Assembly: GCA_002389505.1 (NCBI GenBank)
Contig: DGPA01000044.1
Location: 233,540-297,539 of the forward strand
Source: Halieaceae bacterium UBA4452
GTDB lineage: Bacteria > Pseudomonadota > Gammaproteobacteria > Pseudomonadales > Halieaceae
Direction of reading: 5' to 3'
DNA length: 64,000 bases
Shown: piece by piece, positions 1 to 8,798 of the stretch
How positions within the stretch are numbered: the stretch's first letter is position 1
Layout: the number at the start of each line of letters is the position of its first letter
Translations under genes and position numbers: made by a program
The notes under the pieces: generated by a model
What the model was told of the DNA's origin: nothing
The model's database searches: none
Seen by the model: only the letters and a program-made list of their open reading frames with translations

Positions 1-93
1 CTGGCGTGTTCGCCCTAGTCTTGTGCGGAATAAGCATATAACCTACACTGCGCTGCTCCTCTTGTTGAACCGTCCTTACAAGGAACACCGGTC

Positions 94-1038
94 ATGATCA
101 TAGGTCCAGGTGCCAACCTAGATCCAGGCGCCGATCACCGCGCCAACCCCCTAGTGCAGCCGTTTTTTGATCCCCGGACCTGGACGCTCACCTACGTGGT
201 CGCAGACCCGAGCACCAAGCGGTGTGCCATTATCGACCCAGTACTGGATCTAGATCTTGCCTCAGGGACATTGACTATCGAATCAGCTCAAACCGTTATC
301 GACTACGTTCAAGGCAATGGCTTATCCGTTGACTACATTCTAGAAACTCATGTCCATGCCGATCATGTAACGTCGGCACCCTATTTGAAAGCGCAGCTCG
401 GCGGGCAGATCGGCATTGGCGGTGCCATTACTACGGTCCAAGACACGTTCGCGGGTATTTATAATGAATCGTCTGAATTCCCCAGAAACGGCAGTCAGTT
501 TGATGTCATGCTCGACGATAACCAACACCTTTCCATTGGCGACTTAAGCTGTCGTGCTTACCATGTGCCCGGCCACACCCCGGCTTGTATGGCCTTCCAC
601 ATCGGAGACGCCGTGTTCGTTGGCGATACCCTCTTCATGCCCGATGCGGGTACCGCGCGCTGCGACTTTCCCGGTGGCGATGCAAGCGCCCTCTTCCACT
701 CGATTCAACGAATACTGGCATTACCCGACAACACGCGACTGTTCGTCTGTCATGATTACCAACCCAATGGTCGTGAGCTTATGTGGGAAAGTACGGTGGC
801 AGAGCAGCGTGCAGCCAATATTCATGTCAACGAGTACATCAGCGAGCGGGCTTTTGTCGATATGCGTCAACAACGAGACAGCAGCTTGAGCATGCCCAAC
901 CTCATGTTGGCGTCGCTGCAGATCAACATGCGTGCCGGTCATATTCCGCCAGGCGACGCCAATGGCCGCTTATTTTTACGAGTTCCGCTCAATGCCTTTG
1001 GCGGTGGCGACCTCACATCTCTCGCTGCTGAGCTATAA
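94..1038 (+). CDS. MBL-fold persulfide dioxygenase-like hydrolase (Blh/ETHE1 group)
   Basis: A 314-residue metallo-beta-lactamase-fold protein. The metal-binding motif THVHADH lies near residues 85-91, a further His in VPGHTP near 161, Asp in GDTLF near 178 and the last His in CHDY near 220. The stretch GTARCDFPGGDA is the signature of ETHE1/Blh enzymes, which oxidise glutathione persulfide to sulfite with one mononuclear iron, rather than of glyoxalase II. Cytosolic, no signal peptide. The ATG is preceded by AAGGA at a suitable distance. Its stop is directly followed by the start of a SulP anion transporter, so the pair probably works together in sulfide or persulfide detoxification and export of the sulfur oxyanion. 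That role is inferred from family and context; a hydrolase of another thioester cannot be excluded. Confidence 0.85.
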   Translation: MIIGPGANLDPGADHRANPLVQPFFDPRTWTLTYVVADPSTKRCAIIDPVLDLDLASGTLTIESAQTVIDYVQGNGLSVDYILETHVHADHVTSAPYLKAQLGGQIGIGGAITTVQDTFAGIYNESSEFPRNGSQFDVMLDDNQHLSIGDLSCRAYHVPGHTPACMAFHIGDAVFVGDTLFMPDAGTARCDFPGGDASALFHSIQRILALPDNTRLFVCHDYQPNGRELMWESTVAEQRAANIHVNEYISERAFVDMRQQRDSSLSMPNLMLASLQINMRAGHIPPGDANGRLFLRVPLNAFGGGDLTSLAAEL

Positions 1039-2793
1039 ATGATGCCCCCAAACGCGGGCACTAAGCATGCCGCCCGGGACGAACATGCGATGACATCTCA
1101 CTGGTTGCCCTGTGTACCCTGGGTCAGAGCGTATACTCGAGTGACTCTCGGTCAGGATTTACTCGCAGCGCTCATTGTGACTATTATGCTCGTTCCTCAG
1201 TCCTTAGCCTATGCGCTGCTCGCGGGATTGCCGGCTGAAATGGGCCTGTATGCGAGCATCTTACCGCTAATAGTTTATGCGCTTATGGGAACGAGCCGGA
1301 CGTTGTCAGTCGGCCCTGTTGCCGTCGCATCGCTGATGACCGCGTCAACCGTGGGCGGCGTCGCACAGCAAGGAACCAGCGATTATGCGAGCGCTGCAGT
1401 GATGTTGGCGCTGCTTAGCGGCTTACTATTAATCGGGCTAGGATTGCTGCGCGTTGGCTTTATCAGCAACTTTCTGTCTCACCCTGTGGTGTCGGGGTTT
1501 ATTACCGCCTCAGGCGTGATTATTGGCCTCAGTCAGTTGCGACATATTTTGGGGGTCGAGGCACACGGCAATTCCGCGCCCGAACTGTTGTCAACCCTTT
1601 CCGCTGATCTGCTGGCAACTAATCCGATAACCCTAGCTGTCGGCGTCTCCGCACTGGGTTTCTTATGTCTCTGCCGAAGCCAGCTAACGCCCCGTTTGAT
1701 GCGCGTAGGATTATCTCACCGCGCCGCGGACTTGGTCACTCGAACAACGCCCATTGTCGCCATTGTAGTGACGATTAGCGCCGCTGTTTTATGGGATTTA
1801 GAGAGCCACGGTGTAGCGCTGGTGGGTCACGTGCCAAGTGGCCTTCCGGCTTTTTCCAGCCCTATTATAGATAGCGCCCTCATCCAGCAACTGTTGCTTC
1901 CCGCCGGGTTGATTTCACTTATTGGATTTGTCGAATCCGTATCAGTGGCGAAGACCCTGGGCGCCAAGCGGCGTCAACGGATCGACGCCAATCAGGAGCT
2001 TATTGGGCTGGGCGCTGCCAACGTCGCCTCGGCGATCTCTGGAGGATTTCCGGTGTCAGGGGGATTCTCACGCTCCGCGGTCAACTTTGAAGCCGGTGCC
2101 GCGACGCAAGGGGCGTCAATACTGACCGCCATTGGCATAGCTTGCGCCGCTATATTTTTAACCCCCGCCTTGTATTTCTTGCCGAAAGCGACCCTAGCTG
2201 CAACCATCATTATTGCAGTCGCGAGCCTTGTCGACGTGAATATCATCAAGAAATCATGGCACTATTCGAGGACTGATTTTATTGCGGTAGCGGTAACGAT
2301 TAGTCTTACCTTGCTACTGGGTGTAGAAATCGGTGTGCTGTCGGGCATTGCAGTGTCTATTGGCTTACATCTGTATAAAACCACTCGCCCACACGTGGCG
2401 ATCGTAGGAAATCTCCCGGGCACTGAACATTATCGCAATATCGATCGGCATGATGTGAAAACCCATGACAATATCCTTGCCTTACGCATCGATCAGAGTT
2501 TGTATTTTGCCAATGCCAACTACCTTGAGGATATTATTTATGGCGCGTTGGCCGCGCACGAAGAAGTAGAGCACGTGGTGCTAATGTGTTCGTCAGTCAA
2601 TGAAATAGATCTGAGCGCTCTCGAAGCGCTCACAGAGATCAATTTAAGGCTTTCTGAGCTGGGCATTGATCTTCATTTGAGCGAAGTCAAAGGGCATGTC
2701 ATGGACGGCCTGGAGCGAAGCCATTTCCTAGAGCATCTAGGAGGTAAGGTTTTTTTGCATCACCATGCAGCCATCACTGAGTTGGCGCGGTAA
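1039..2793 (+). CDS. SulP-family inorganic anion transporter with STAS domain
   Basis: A 584-residue SulP (SLC26-like) permease of the inner membrane. The membrane part begins with the family segment VPQSLAYALLAGLP and has about 10-14 hydrophobic stretches up to residue ~440; the C-terminal STAS domain covers roughly residues 450-575. Members carry sulfate, bicarbonate or other anions; the substrate cannot be read from sequence. The ATG at 1039 directly abuts the TAA of the persulfide-dioxygenase-like gene, so the two are coupled. An in-frame ATG at 1090 (residue 18) fits the usual N-terminus better, and neither start has a strong ribosome binding site. Context suggests sulfate or sulfite movement linked to persulfide oxidation. 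No terminator was seen in the 167 bases that follow. Confidence 0.9.
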   Translation: MMPPNAGTKHAARDEHAMTSHWLPCVPWVRAYTRVTLGQDLLAALIVTIMLVPQSLAYALLAGLPAEMGLYASILPLIVYALMGTSRTLSVGPVAVASLMTASTVGGVAQQGTSDYASAAVMLALLSGLLLIGLGLLRVGFISNFLSHPVVSGFITASGVIIGLSQLRHILGVEAHGNSAPELLSTLSADLLATNPITLAVGVSALGFLCLCRSQLTPRLMRVGLSHRAADLVTRTTPIVAIVVTISAAVLWDLESHGVALVGHVPSGLPAFSSPIIDSALIQQLLLPAGLISLIGFVESVSVAKTLGAKRRQRIDANQELIGLGAANVASAISGGFPVSGGFSRSAVNFEAGAATQGASILTAIGIACAAIFLTPALYFLPKATLAATIIIAVASLVDVNIIKKSWHYSRTDFIAVAVTISLTLLLGVEIGVLSGIAVSIGLHLYKTTRPHVAIVGNLPGTEHYRNIDRHDVKTHDNILALRIDQSLYFANANYLEDIIYGALAAHEEVEHVVLMCSSVNEIDLSALEALTEINLRLSELGIDLHLSEVKGHVMDGLERSHFLEHLGGKVFLHHHAAITELAR

Positions 2794-2960
2794 TAATAAA
2801 GCCGGCAACCGACGTGATCAATGATGAACCAGCGGGTAACACACGCTCAATATGGGTGAACCTATGAGCGAGCTATGTCATGGCAATGACAGTCTCTCGT
2901 GACTCTTACAGCACTTTCATACCACGCGACTGGCTAATTGGAGTTGACCAAGGTGCTGCC

Positions 2961-3614
2961 TTAGTCATTCGTGCGAATGCCTTTTATGATTCGGCAGGCA
3001 TTTTTGATGAATAAACGCTCAGATGAAAAGCTGTCTAATAATGCTCGAACATCAGCAGGCAGATTTTCTTGCCGCCATCGCCATGTAGGCCCTTGGTCTA
3101 CTCTGATGGCCCCCACCAGCAAAACGCCCATGGTCTTCACGACCTCTACGGCTTGGTGTAGATTTAAACCCAGAATGGGCGCGGATTGATTGGCGATGTT
3201 ATTGATTTGATTAATAAATTGGCGCTTGGACGCCACCAAGCTATCCATGGCAACATTGTGCTCAATGACGTGTTCGAGGCGCACGAGCAGAGGAATAAAT
3301 AGCCCGTCTGCGCTGGCCGTTTGGTACAGTAATTTCACATAATCATAGTCGCTCATACCCTGCACCAGGCACTGCGTAAACCTCTCGCCCCAGCGCTGAA
3401 GACTGCGGTTATAGAGTGTCAGGAAGACTTCCTCGCGCGTATTAAAATACAGGTACAACGTGCCCTTCACGACTCCCGAATACTGAGCGAGCTTGGCCAT
3501 GGAAAATGCTTCATAGCCCACCTCAGTGACATAGTGTTCGGCGGCCTGTAAGATTTGCTGCCGGCGAGCCTGTTTTTGCTCCTCGCTGCGCGCTCGCCTA
3601 AGGCCAGCGGTCAT
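2961..3614 (-). CDS. TetR/AcrR-family transcriptional regulator
   Basis: A 217-residue TetR-type repressor. The N-terminal helix-turn-helix covers roughly residues 19-65, ending in the typical KGTLYLYFNTREE segment; the C-terminal ligand-binding and dimerisation domain is not diagnostic. The ATG overlaps the stop of the upstream aldehyde dehydrogenase (ATGA), so both genes are on one transcript. The promoter of that transcript carries two TGAC-N5-GTCA dyads (see the regulatory entry), which makes autoregulation the simplest model. The ligand is probably an aldehyde, acid or lipid related to the dehydrogenase substrate; this is inference. Confidence 0.9.
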   Translation of the reverse strand: MTAGLRRARSEEQKQARRQQILQAAEHYVTEVGYEAFSMAKLAQYSGVVKGTLYLYFNTREEVFLTLYNRSLQRWGERFTQCLVQGMSDYDYVKLLYQTASADGLFIPLLVRLEHVIEHNVAMDSLVASKRQFINQINNIANQSAPILGLNLHQAVEVVKTMGVLLVGAIRVDQGPTWRWRQENLPADVRALLDSFSSERLFIKNACRIIKGIRTND

Positions 3615-5071
3615 TTTTTGACTTTTTGCTGAATACTTTTTTCGGAGGCTGATCCATAAGGCGGTAACAACCCTGCTAGCTTGGCCACGGGTATTTTTTT
3701 AGGCTGTCGGTACACCCCTTTCGCATGACTGAAGGTTTTAAACCCCTCAATGCCATGATAAGCCCCCATGCCGCTGGGACCCACTCCGCCAAAGGGCAGG
3801 TCCTTTTGTAGCATATGGAACATCACATCGTTAACACAGGCGCCTCCAGAAGTCGTTCTCGTAAGAAAGCGCTGCTCTTCTGCTTTGTCTTGACCGAAAT
3901 AATAGGCCGCCAGCGGACGTGGTTTACTGTTGATATAGGCGATGGCTTCATCGACATGCTTATACGTTCTTATGGGTAGTAGAGGCCCAAAAATCTCATC
4001 TTGCATACATGTGGCTGCATCGTCGGGATTGATAATAAGGGTCGGTGCTATTTTATGCTTTGGATTGTCACTGAAGTCCTCATTGGCTGGATTAATCGTC
4101 ACTGTTTTTATGCCCCGGTCATGGGCGTCGGCCAAGTTGTCTGCTATGCGCTGGTAATGTCGGTTATTTACCATGGCCGTGTACTGCGGATTATGTAGTA
4201 ACGTAGGATACATCTGCTCTACGGCAGATGTAGCCAGTTCGATGATGTCGGCCAATTTTTCCTCGGGCACCAACAGATAATCAGGTGCGATGCATACCTG
4301 GCCAGCGTTCAGCATTTTACCGACCATAATGCGCTCTATGGCTTCGACTAAATTAGCCGAGCGAGAAATAACGACAGGGGATTTTCCACCGAGCTCCAGC
4401 GTCACGGGTACTAGATGACGCGCCGCCGCCGCCATGATGTGCCGGGCGATGCTCGTAGCGCCTGTAAAGATGAGGTGATCGAAGGGGAGTGAGGAAAACG
4501 CATGACCGACCTCGGGTCCTCCGGTAAATACCGTCAATTCTGTCGGATCGAAGACTTCAGTGACCATCTCAGCGATCAAATTTGAGGTGCGTGGGGTAAA
4601 CTCTGAGGGCTTGATCATGGCTCGGTTACCCGCGGCCAATACGTTGGCTAGCGGCTCAAACACCATGCCCAATGGGAAATTCCATGGCGCAATAACACCC
4701 ACCACCCCTTTGGGCTGATATTCAATGGTCGATCGGCCGCCCAGCAGGTTTAGTGGGAACATAGAGGGCCGCTTCTCGGCTTTCATCCACGTGCTGAGGT
4801 GTTTTTTGCTGTGCTTGAGGCATTCGATTGACCCAGTAACGTCGGTCATTAAGTTAATTTCACGGGGTCTGCAGCCAAAGTCAGCGTTCATGGCCTCACT
4901 AATGGCCTCAGCGTGCCTCACGAGAACGTCAATGGCGCGATCAATTCGATCAATTCTTGTTGCTGCAGGGACACTGCCTTCGTCCAAGTAGCTTCGCTGC
5001 TGTGCCTGTAATGCTGACTGCATAGCGTGCTCTAGATCGGCGTTGGGGATCGCGGTGATTGCGTCATTCAT
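3611..5071 (-). CDS. Coniferyl-aldehyde-dehydrogenase-type NAD(P)+ aldehyde dehydrogenase
   Basis: A 486-residue class 3-like aldehyde dehydrogenase that oxidises an aldehyde to its acid with NAD(P)+. From the chosen start, the general-base Glu is in LELGGKSP (about E226) and the nucleophile Cys in NAGQVCIAP (about C260). The motifs WNFPLGMVFEPL and GMGAYHGIEGFKTFSHAKGVY are typical of the CalB/long-chain aldehyde group. The reading frame stays open to an ATG at 5134, but that extra part overlaps the promoter and operators. The ATG at 5071 (MNDAIT) has GAGG just upstream and gives the usual family length. It is coupled to the TetR gene by ATGA. Substrate uncertain: aromatic or long-chain aliphatic aldehyde. 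Confidence 0.9.
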   Translation of the reverse strand: MNDAITAIPNADLEHAMQSALQAQQRSYLDEGSVPAATRIDRIDRAIDVLVRHAEAISEAMNADFGCRPREINLMTDVTGSIECLKHSKKHLSTWMKAEKRPSMFPLNLLGGRSTIEYQPKGVVGVIAPWNFPLGMVFEPLANVLAAGNRAMIKPSEFTPRTSNLIAEMVTEVFDPTELTVFTGGPEVGHAFSSLPFDHLIFTGATSIARHIMAAAARHLVPVTLELGGKSPVVISRSANLVEAIERIMVGKMLNAGQVCIAPDYLLVPEEKLADIIELATSAVEQMYPTLLHNPQYTAMVNNRHYQRIADNLADAHDRGIKTVTINPANEDFSDNPKHKIAPTLIINPDDAATCMQDEIFGPLLPIRTYKHVDEAIAYINSKPRPLAAYYFGQDKAEEQRFLTRTTSGGACVNDVMFHMLQKDLPFGGVGPSGMGAYHGIEGFKTFSHAKGVYRQPKKIPVAKLAGLLPPYGSASEKSIQQKVKK

Positions 5072-5096
5072 TGGGGGTGCCTCAGGAAAGTTACTT

Positions 5097-5139
5097 AATG
5101 ACCAAAAGTCATTTAATAACTGACCGGCAGTCATTGCAA
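5097..5139 (-). promoter_or_regulatory. Promoter with two TetR-like operator dyads upstream of the aldehyde dehydrogenase operon
   Basis: On the minus strand a -35 TTGCAA (5134-5139) and a -10 TTAAAT (5111-5116) are 17 bases apart. A dyad TGAC-TGCCG-GTCA (5121-5133) fills the spacer, and a second, AATGAC-TTTTG-GTCATT (5097-5113), covers the -10 and the expected start point. Both have a TGAC/GTCA core with a 5-base gap and are spaced 22 bases centre to centre, about two helical turns. This is the classical placement for a TetR-type repressor, and the regulator gene is in the same operon. The promoter hexamers are only moderate matches. Confidence 0.6.
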
Positions 5140-5207
5140 GTCTTTTCTAACTTGGCATCACAGAAGCCGCGATACGCTGATGGCAGCCCTCCCCTGCATC
5201 GGCGACA

Positions 5208-6260
5208 TCAGGGCAGCTGTCGCGCACTGCCCCTTTGCCAAATCCGCATCAGGCCGCGTTGTACAACGCCTTCCGCGGCGATGCCCAACTTCTCTTGCCA
5301 ATTTTTCTTTGGGGTGTAGCGAACTTCGAGAATATCGGCATCGTCGAGCTGTCCCTGGATATAACTGTCTGAGGTGCCCAATTCATCGATGAGTTCGACA
5401 TCGATAGCGGTTTGGCCATACCAAATTTCCCCTGTGGCCACAGTGTCAATATCGACAACAGGCCGGGCCGCCTGAACAAAGGCTTTGAACAGCGCGTGGG
5501 TATCTTCGAGATCATCGATAAATTTGTCTCGCCCTTTGTCGGTGTTTTCGCCGAACATGGTCAGCGTCCGCTTATACTCACCGGCGGTGAGCAGCTCAAC
5601 ATCAATATCGTTTTTCTTCAGAAGGCGATGGAAGTTCGGTAGCTGGGCCACCACGCCAATTGAGCCAAGAATCGCGAACGGAGCAGCGATGATTTTATCC
5701 GCCACACAGGCCATCATATAGCCGCCACTCGCAGCCACCTTGTCAACCGCTATGGTGAGGGTGATCCCGGCATCACGAATGCGCTGCAGTTGACTGGCAG
5801 CCAAGCCGTAGCCATGAACGAGGCCACCGGGGCTTTCTAAACATACAAGCACTTCATCGCCCTCACCGGCTTCCGGTAATAAGGCGGAGATCTCTTCACG
5901 CAAGGAAGCCACTTGGCTAGCGAGCATATCACCGTCGAAGTTCAAGACGAATAAGCGCTTTTTATCGGGTTCACTCTGATCATTCTTGGCTCGCTTCCGG
6001 GCCTCCTTATCGTCCAATTTGGCGGTTTGCTTTTCCTTTTTTTCACGCGCCTTACGGCTTTGCGGGTGCTCGGTGAGGCTGCGAATGGCGTCTCGATATG
6101 CGGTGTACCGTTCGTTGAGGCGACGCACCTCTATGTAGCCGTCATCACCGTCGCGACGGCGAGCGCTCATGGCAGCGGCACCCGCGAGCACCAATAAAAT
6201 AGCGGCAATGACAACGATTGCTTGAACGAGAAAAATACCCACTTCTTGCAAAAATTCCAT
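5208..6260 (-). CDS. sohB: SohB, inner-membrane signal-peptide-peptidase-like protease
   Basis: A 350-residue S49-family serine protease. One N-terminal membrane segment (about residues 8-31) is followed by a charged, Lys-rich linker (60-100) and the S49 catalytic domain. The nucleophile Ser is in VAASGGYMMA (about S178) and the general-base Lys in GEYKRTLTMFGENT (about K230), giving a Ser-Lys dyad. Length and layout match E. coli SohB, a suppressor of DegP loss. It is expected to act on the periplasmic side. The next gene upstream on the same strand is nudC, 26 bases away, so they may share a transcript. Confidence 0.93.
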   Translation of the reverse strand: MEFLQEVGIFLVQAIVVIAAILLVLAGAAAMSARRRDGDDGYIEVRRLNERYTAYRDAIRSLTEHPQSRKAREKKEKQTAKLDDKEARKRAKNDQSEPDKKRLFVLNFDGDMLASQVASLREEISALLPEAGEGDEVLVCLESPGGLVHGYGLAASQLQRIRDAGITLTIAVDKVAASGGYMMACVADKIIAAPFAILGSIGVVAQLPNFHRLLKKNDIDVELLTAGEYKRTLTMFGENTDKGRDKFIDDLEDTHALFKAFVQAARPVVDIDTVATGEIWYGQTAIDVELIDELGTSDSYIQGQLDDADILEVRYTPKKNWQEKLGIAAEGVVQRGLMRIWQRGSARQLP

Positions 6261-6286
6261 ACTGGCTCCACACCATTGACGGCGCC

Positions 6287-7096
6287 CTAGGGCAGATTCC
6301 TAAAAAAACGATTAATTAATTGCCCGGAGATCGACGCTTCCGGTGGCACCGATGGTAAATTGTGCCGCTCATACCAACCCGCATCCTCTATTTCGTCCTC
6401 AGCTAGCGTGAACTCACCGCTGGCATAATCCGCGTAAAACCCCAGCATGAGTTGACCCGGGAAGGGCCAAGGCTGCGAGTAAAAATAGCGAATGTTGTCG
6501 ATTTCAATACCCACCTCTTCACGGACTTCTCTGGCGACTGCGGCTTCAGCGCATTCACCGGGTTCAATAAAACCGGCGAGGGTGCTATAAAAGTTCGCTC
6601 TACGCCCTTTGGCGGCGGCTAGCAGCAGCGACTCCCCCTTCGTTACGGCGACAATGACACACGGTGAGAGTCGAGGATAGCAGCTATAGTGACAAGCCTG
6701 ACAGCTTAAGGCGCGACCACTGTCCGCGAGCTGTGTCCGTTCACCACACCGACCACAGAAACGATGGTCGCTACGCCAAGATAGCATTTGCGCCGCTCGG
6801 CCAAAAGCGGAAAAGACCTCATCGGAAACGCGCCCCAAGAGAGAGAATAAATTTCCCTCTATGTGCTCCAATGGGTTGACGGCATCCGGATTGACCTCGA
6901 GTGCATAGCAGGGCTTGCCTCGCCACAGGCCAATAGGCACTTCAAGCATGGGTCGGCCCAAACTCAGCTCTAACTGATCTCGCCGCCAGGGCTCATGGGG
7001 TGGTTGATGTAACGACACCACAGCGTTGCGGCCAGCAAACGCAAAGCACGCGTCGTTCGGGCCCGAAGGCCCCTGTGCGTCAGTGATGTCCAGCAT
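6287..7096 (-). CDS. nudC: NudC, NAD(+)/NAD-capped RNA pyrophosphatase
   Basis: A 269-residue Nudix hydrolase that splits NAD(H), or the NAD cap of RNA, to the mononucleotides. From the chosen start it has a four-Cys zinc ribbon (about C114, C117, C132, C135), then the Nudix box GFIEPGE...REVREEVG at about 175-197, then SQPWPFP at about 207-213, the signature separating NudC from other Nudix enzymes. The frame opens at an ATG at 7165, but the ATG at 7096 has AAGGA at ideal spacing and gives a normal length. Divergent from nhaB. Confidence 0.94.
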   Translation of the reverse strand: MLDITDAQGPSGPNDACFAFAGRNAVVSLHQPPHEPWRRDQLELSLGRPMLEVPIGLWRGKPCYALEVNPDAVNPLEHIEGNLFSLLGRVSDEVFSAFGRAAQMLSWRSDHRFCGRCGERTQLADSGRALSCQACHYSCYPRLSPCVIVAVTKGESLLLAAAKGRRANFYSTLAGFIEPGECAEAAVAREVREEVGIEIDNIRYFYSQPWPFPGQLMLGFYADYASGEFTLAEDEIEDAGWYERHNLPSVPPEASISGQLINRFFRNLP

Positions 7097-7204
7097 GAGG
7101 ATTTCCTTGTTCAATAGTGGGCCATGGTATGAACACTTAGCGCAAGGAGCAAGCCCACACAACAAGTATCAATCAGAGCTACCAAAATTTCTGATATGCC
7201 CTAG

Positions 7205-7234
7205 AATGTCCCTAGCCCTCCGATGAGGGACATT
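7205..7234 (+). promoter_or_regulatory. Inverted repeat in the nhaB leader
   Basis: AATGTCCCT (7205-7213) and AGGGACATT (7226-7234) form a perfect 9-base-pair stem with a 12-base loop, ending 25 bases before the nhaB ATG. There is no T run after it, so it is not an intrinsic terminator. It could be an operator for a dimeric regulator or a hairpin in the messenger leader. The short nudC-nhaB divergent region makes a regulatory site likely; the regulator is unknown. Confidence 0.45.
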
Positions 7235-7259
7235 TACCATCCACACACAAGGTTTATTC

Positions 7260-8765
7260 ATGAGCGAGTCAACGACCCAAGCACTATGGCAAAATTTTTT
7301 AGGCTCTTCGCCCACCTGGTACAAGCAGGCGATAGTGGGGTTCTTGCTTATCAACCCACTGTTACTCATCACCGTGGGGCCGTTTGTGACCGGCTGGGTG
7401 CTCATTGGGGAGTTTATTTTTACCCTAGCTTTAGCCTTACGCTGTTACCCGCTGCAACCAGGAGGCTTGTTGGCGATCGAGGCCATTGTATTGGGTATGG
7501 CTAAGCCTGAAACGGTTTATCATGAGGCGGTTACCAATTTTGAAGTCATTCTGCTGCTCATGTTTATGGTGGCTGGCATCTATTTCATGAAGGACCTGCT
7601 GCTGTTCGTCTTCACTAAAATTCTCCTCACAGTAAAATCCAAAAAGCTTCTGTCGCTCATGTTCTCTTTGGTAGCGGCCGTGCTATCCGCTTTCCTTGAT
7701 GCACTGACGGTTACCGCTGTGCTGATCAGTGTGGGCGTAGGGTTTTATGCGGTCTATCACAAGGTCGCCTCTGGCAAACATCACTCCGCCGACGGACATG
7801 ATCATGGCAATGATGAATCCATCGCCGATACCCATCACGAAGACCTGGAGCAGTTTCGTGCTTTCCTTCGCAGCTTACTGATGCACGGAGCCGTGGGAAC
7901 TGCGCTAGGTGGTGTCTGTACGCTAGTCGGAGAGCCTCAAAACCTCTTGATTGCGACCGTAGCCGGGTGGGATTTTATTCAATTCTTTTTGCTAATGGCG
8001 CCCGTCACCATGCCCGTGCTGGTCGCGGGATTACTGACCTGCTTACTATTGGAAACGCTAGGGGTGCTGGGCTACGGTGTAGAGTTACCTATCAAGGTGC
8101 GCCGAGTACTGGAAGAATACCAAGAGCGCGAGATGGCACGTGCCAACCCCCGAAGTAACGCCAAACTTATCATCCAAGCGGTGGTCGCGCTTATTTTAGT
8201 GGTCGGTTTAGCACTCCACCTTGCCGCAGTGGGCTTGATCGGCTTGATGGTCATTGTCTTACTCACGGCCTTCAATGGGATTACAGAAGAGCATCAGTTG
8301 GGTCATGCTTTTGAAGAGGCCCTGCCCTTCACCGCTTTATTGGTGGTTTTTTTCGCCATTGTTGCAGTGATCCATGAGCAGCATCTGTTCACGCCCGTCA
8401 TTGACAGAGTGTTGAGCATGGACGCGTCGGTCCGCCCTGCCATGTTTTTCATTGCCAACGGGGTGTTGTCGATGATTTCAGACAATGTCTTTGTGGCGAC
8501 GGTCTACATCAGTGAGGTAAAAGGCGCGTTAGACGCAGGCGAAATCACCCGAGCGGAATTTGATCAACTGGCGATCGCGATTAACACAGGCACCAACCTT
8601 CCCAGTGTGGCGACGCCTAACGGTCAGGCAGCCTTTTTGTTTTTATTAACGTCAGCGGTAGCGCCGCTGATTCGCTTGTCCTACGGACGGATGGTGATTA
8701 TGGCGTTACCCTATACCTTTGTTTTAGGTGGTGTGGGCTTGGCCGCAGTGAGTCTATTTATTTAA
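7260..8765 (+). CDS. nhaB: NhaB Na+/H+ antiporter
   Basis: A 501-residue polytopic membrane protein of the NhaB family, which exports Na+ in exchange for protons and supports pH and salt balance. The N-terminus LWQNFLGSSPTWYKQAI and the segments MISDNVFVATVYISEV and NTGTNLPSVATPNGQAA are typical of NhaB. A His/Asp-rich hydrophilic loop (about residues 172-198, with HHSADGHDHGND) lies between membrane segments. The ATG is preceded by AAGG. A perfect hairpin lies in the leader. The gene stands alone; dnaQ is convergent 33 bases away. A sodium antiporter suits a marine or saline habitat. Confidence 0.95.
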   Translation: MSESTTQALWQNFLGSSPTWYKQAIVGFLLINPLLLITVGPFVTGWVLIGEFIFTLALALRCYPLQPGGLLAIEAIVLGMAKPETVYHEAVTNFEVILLLMFMVAGIYFMKDLLLFVFTKILLTVKSKKLLSLMFSLVAAVLSAFLDALTVTAVLISVGVGFYAVYHKVASGKHHSADGHDHGNDESIADTHHEDLEQFRAFLRSLLMHGAVGTALGGVCTLVGEPQNLLIATVAGWDFIQFFLLMAPVTMPVLVAGLLTCLLLETLGVLGYGVELPIKVRRVLEEYQEREMARANPRSNAKLIIQAVVALILVVGLALHLAAVGLIGLMVIVLLTAFNGITEEHQLGHAFEEALPFTALLVVFFAIVAVIHEQHLFTPVIDRVLSMDASVRPAMFFIANGVLSMISDNVFVATVYISEVKGALDAGEITRAEFDQLAIAINTGTNLPSVATPNGQAAFLFLLTSAVAPLIRLSYGRMVIMALPYTFVLGGVGLAAVSLFI

Positions 8766-8798
8766 CCCCTGCGAGTAATTGTCCATCAAGGAGTACCC

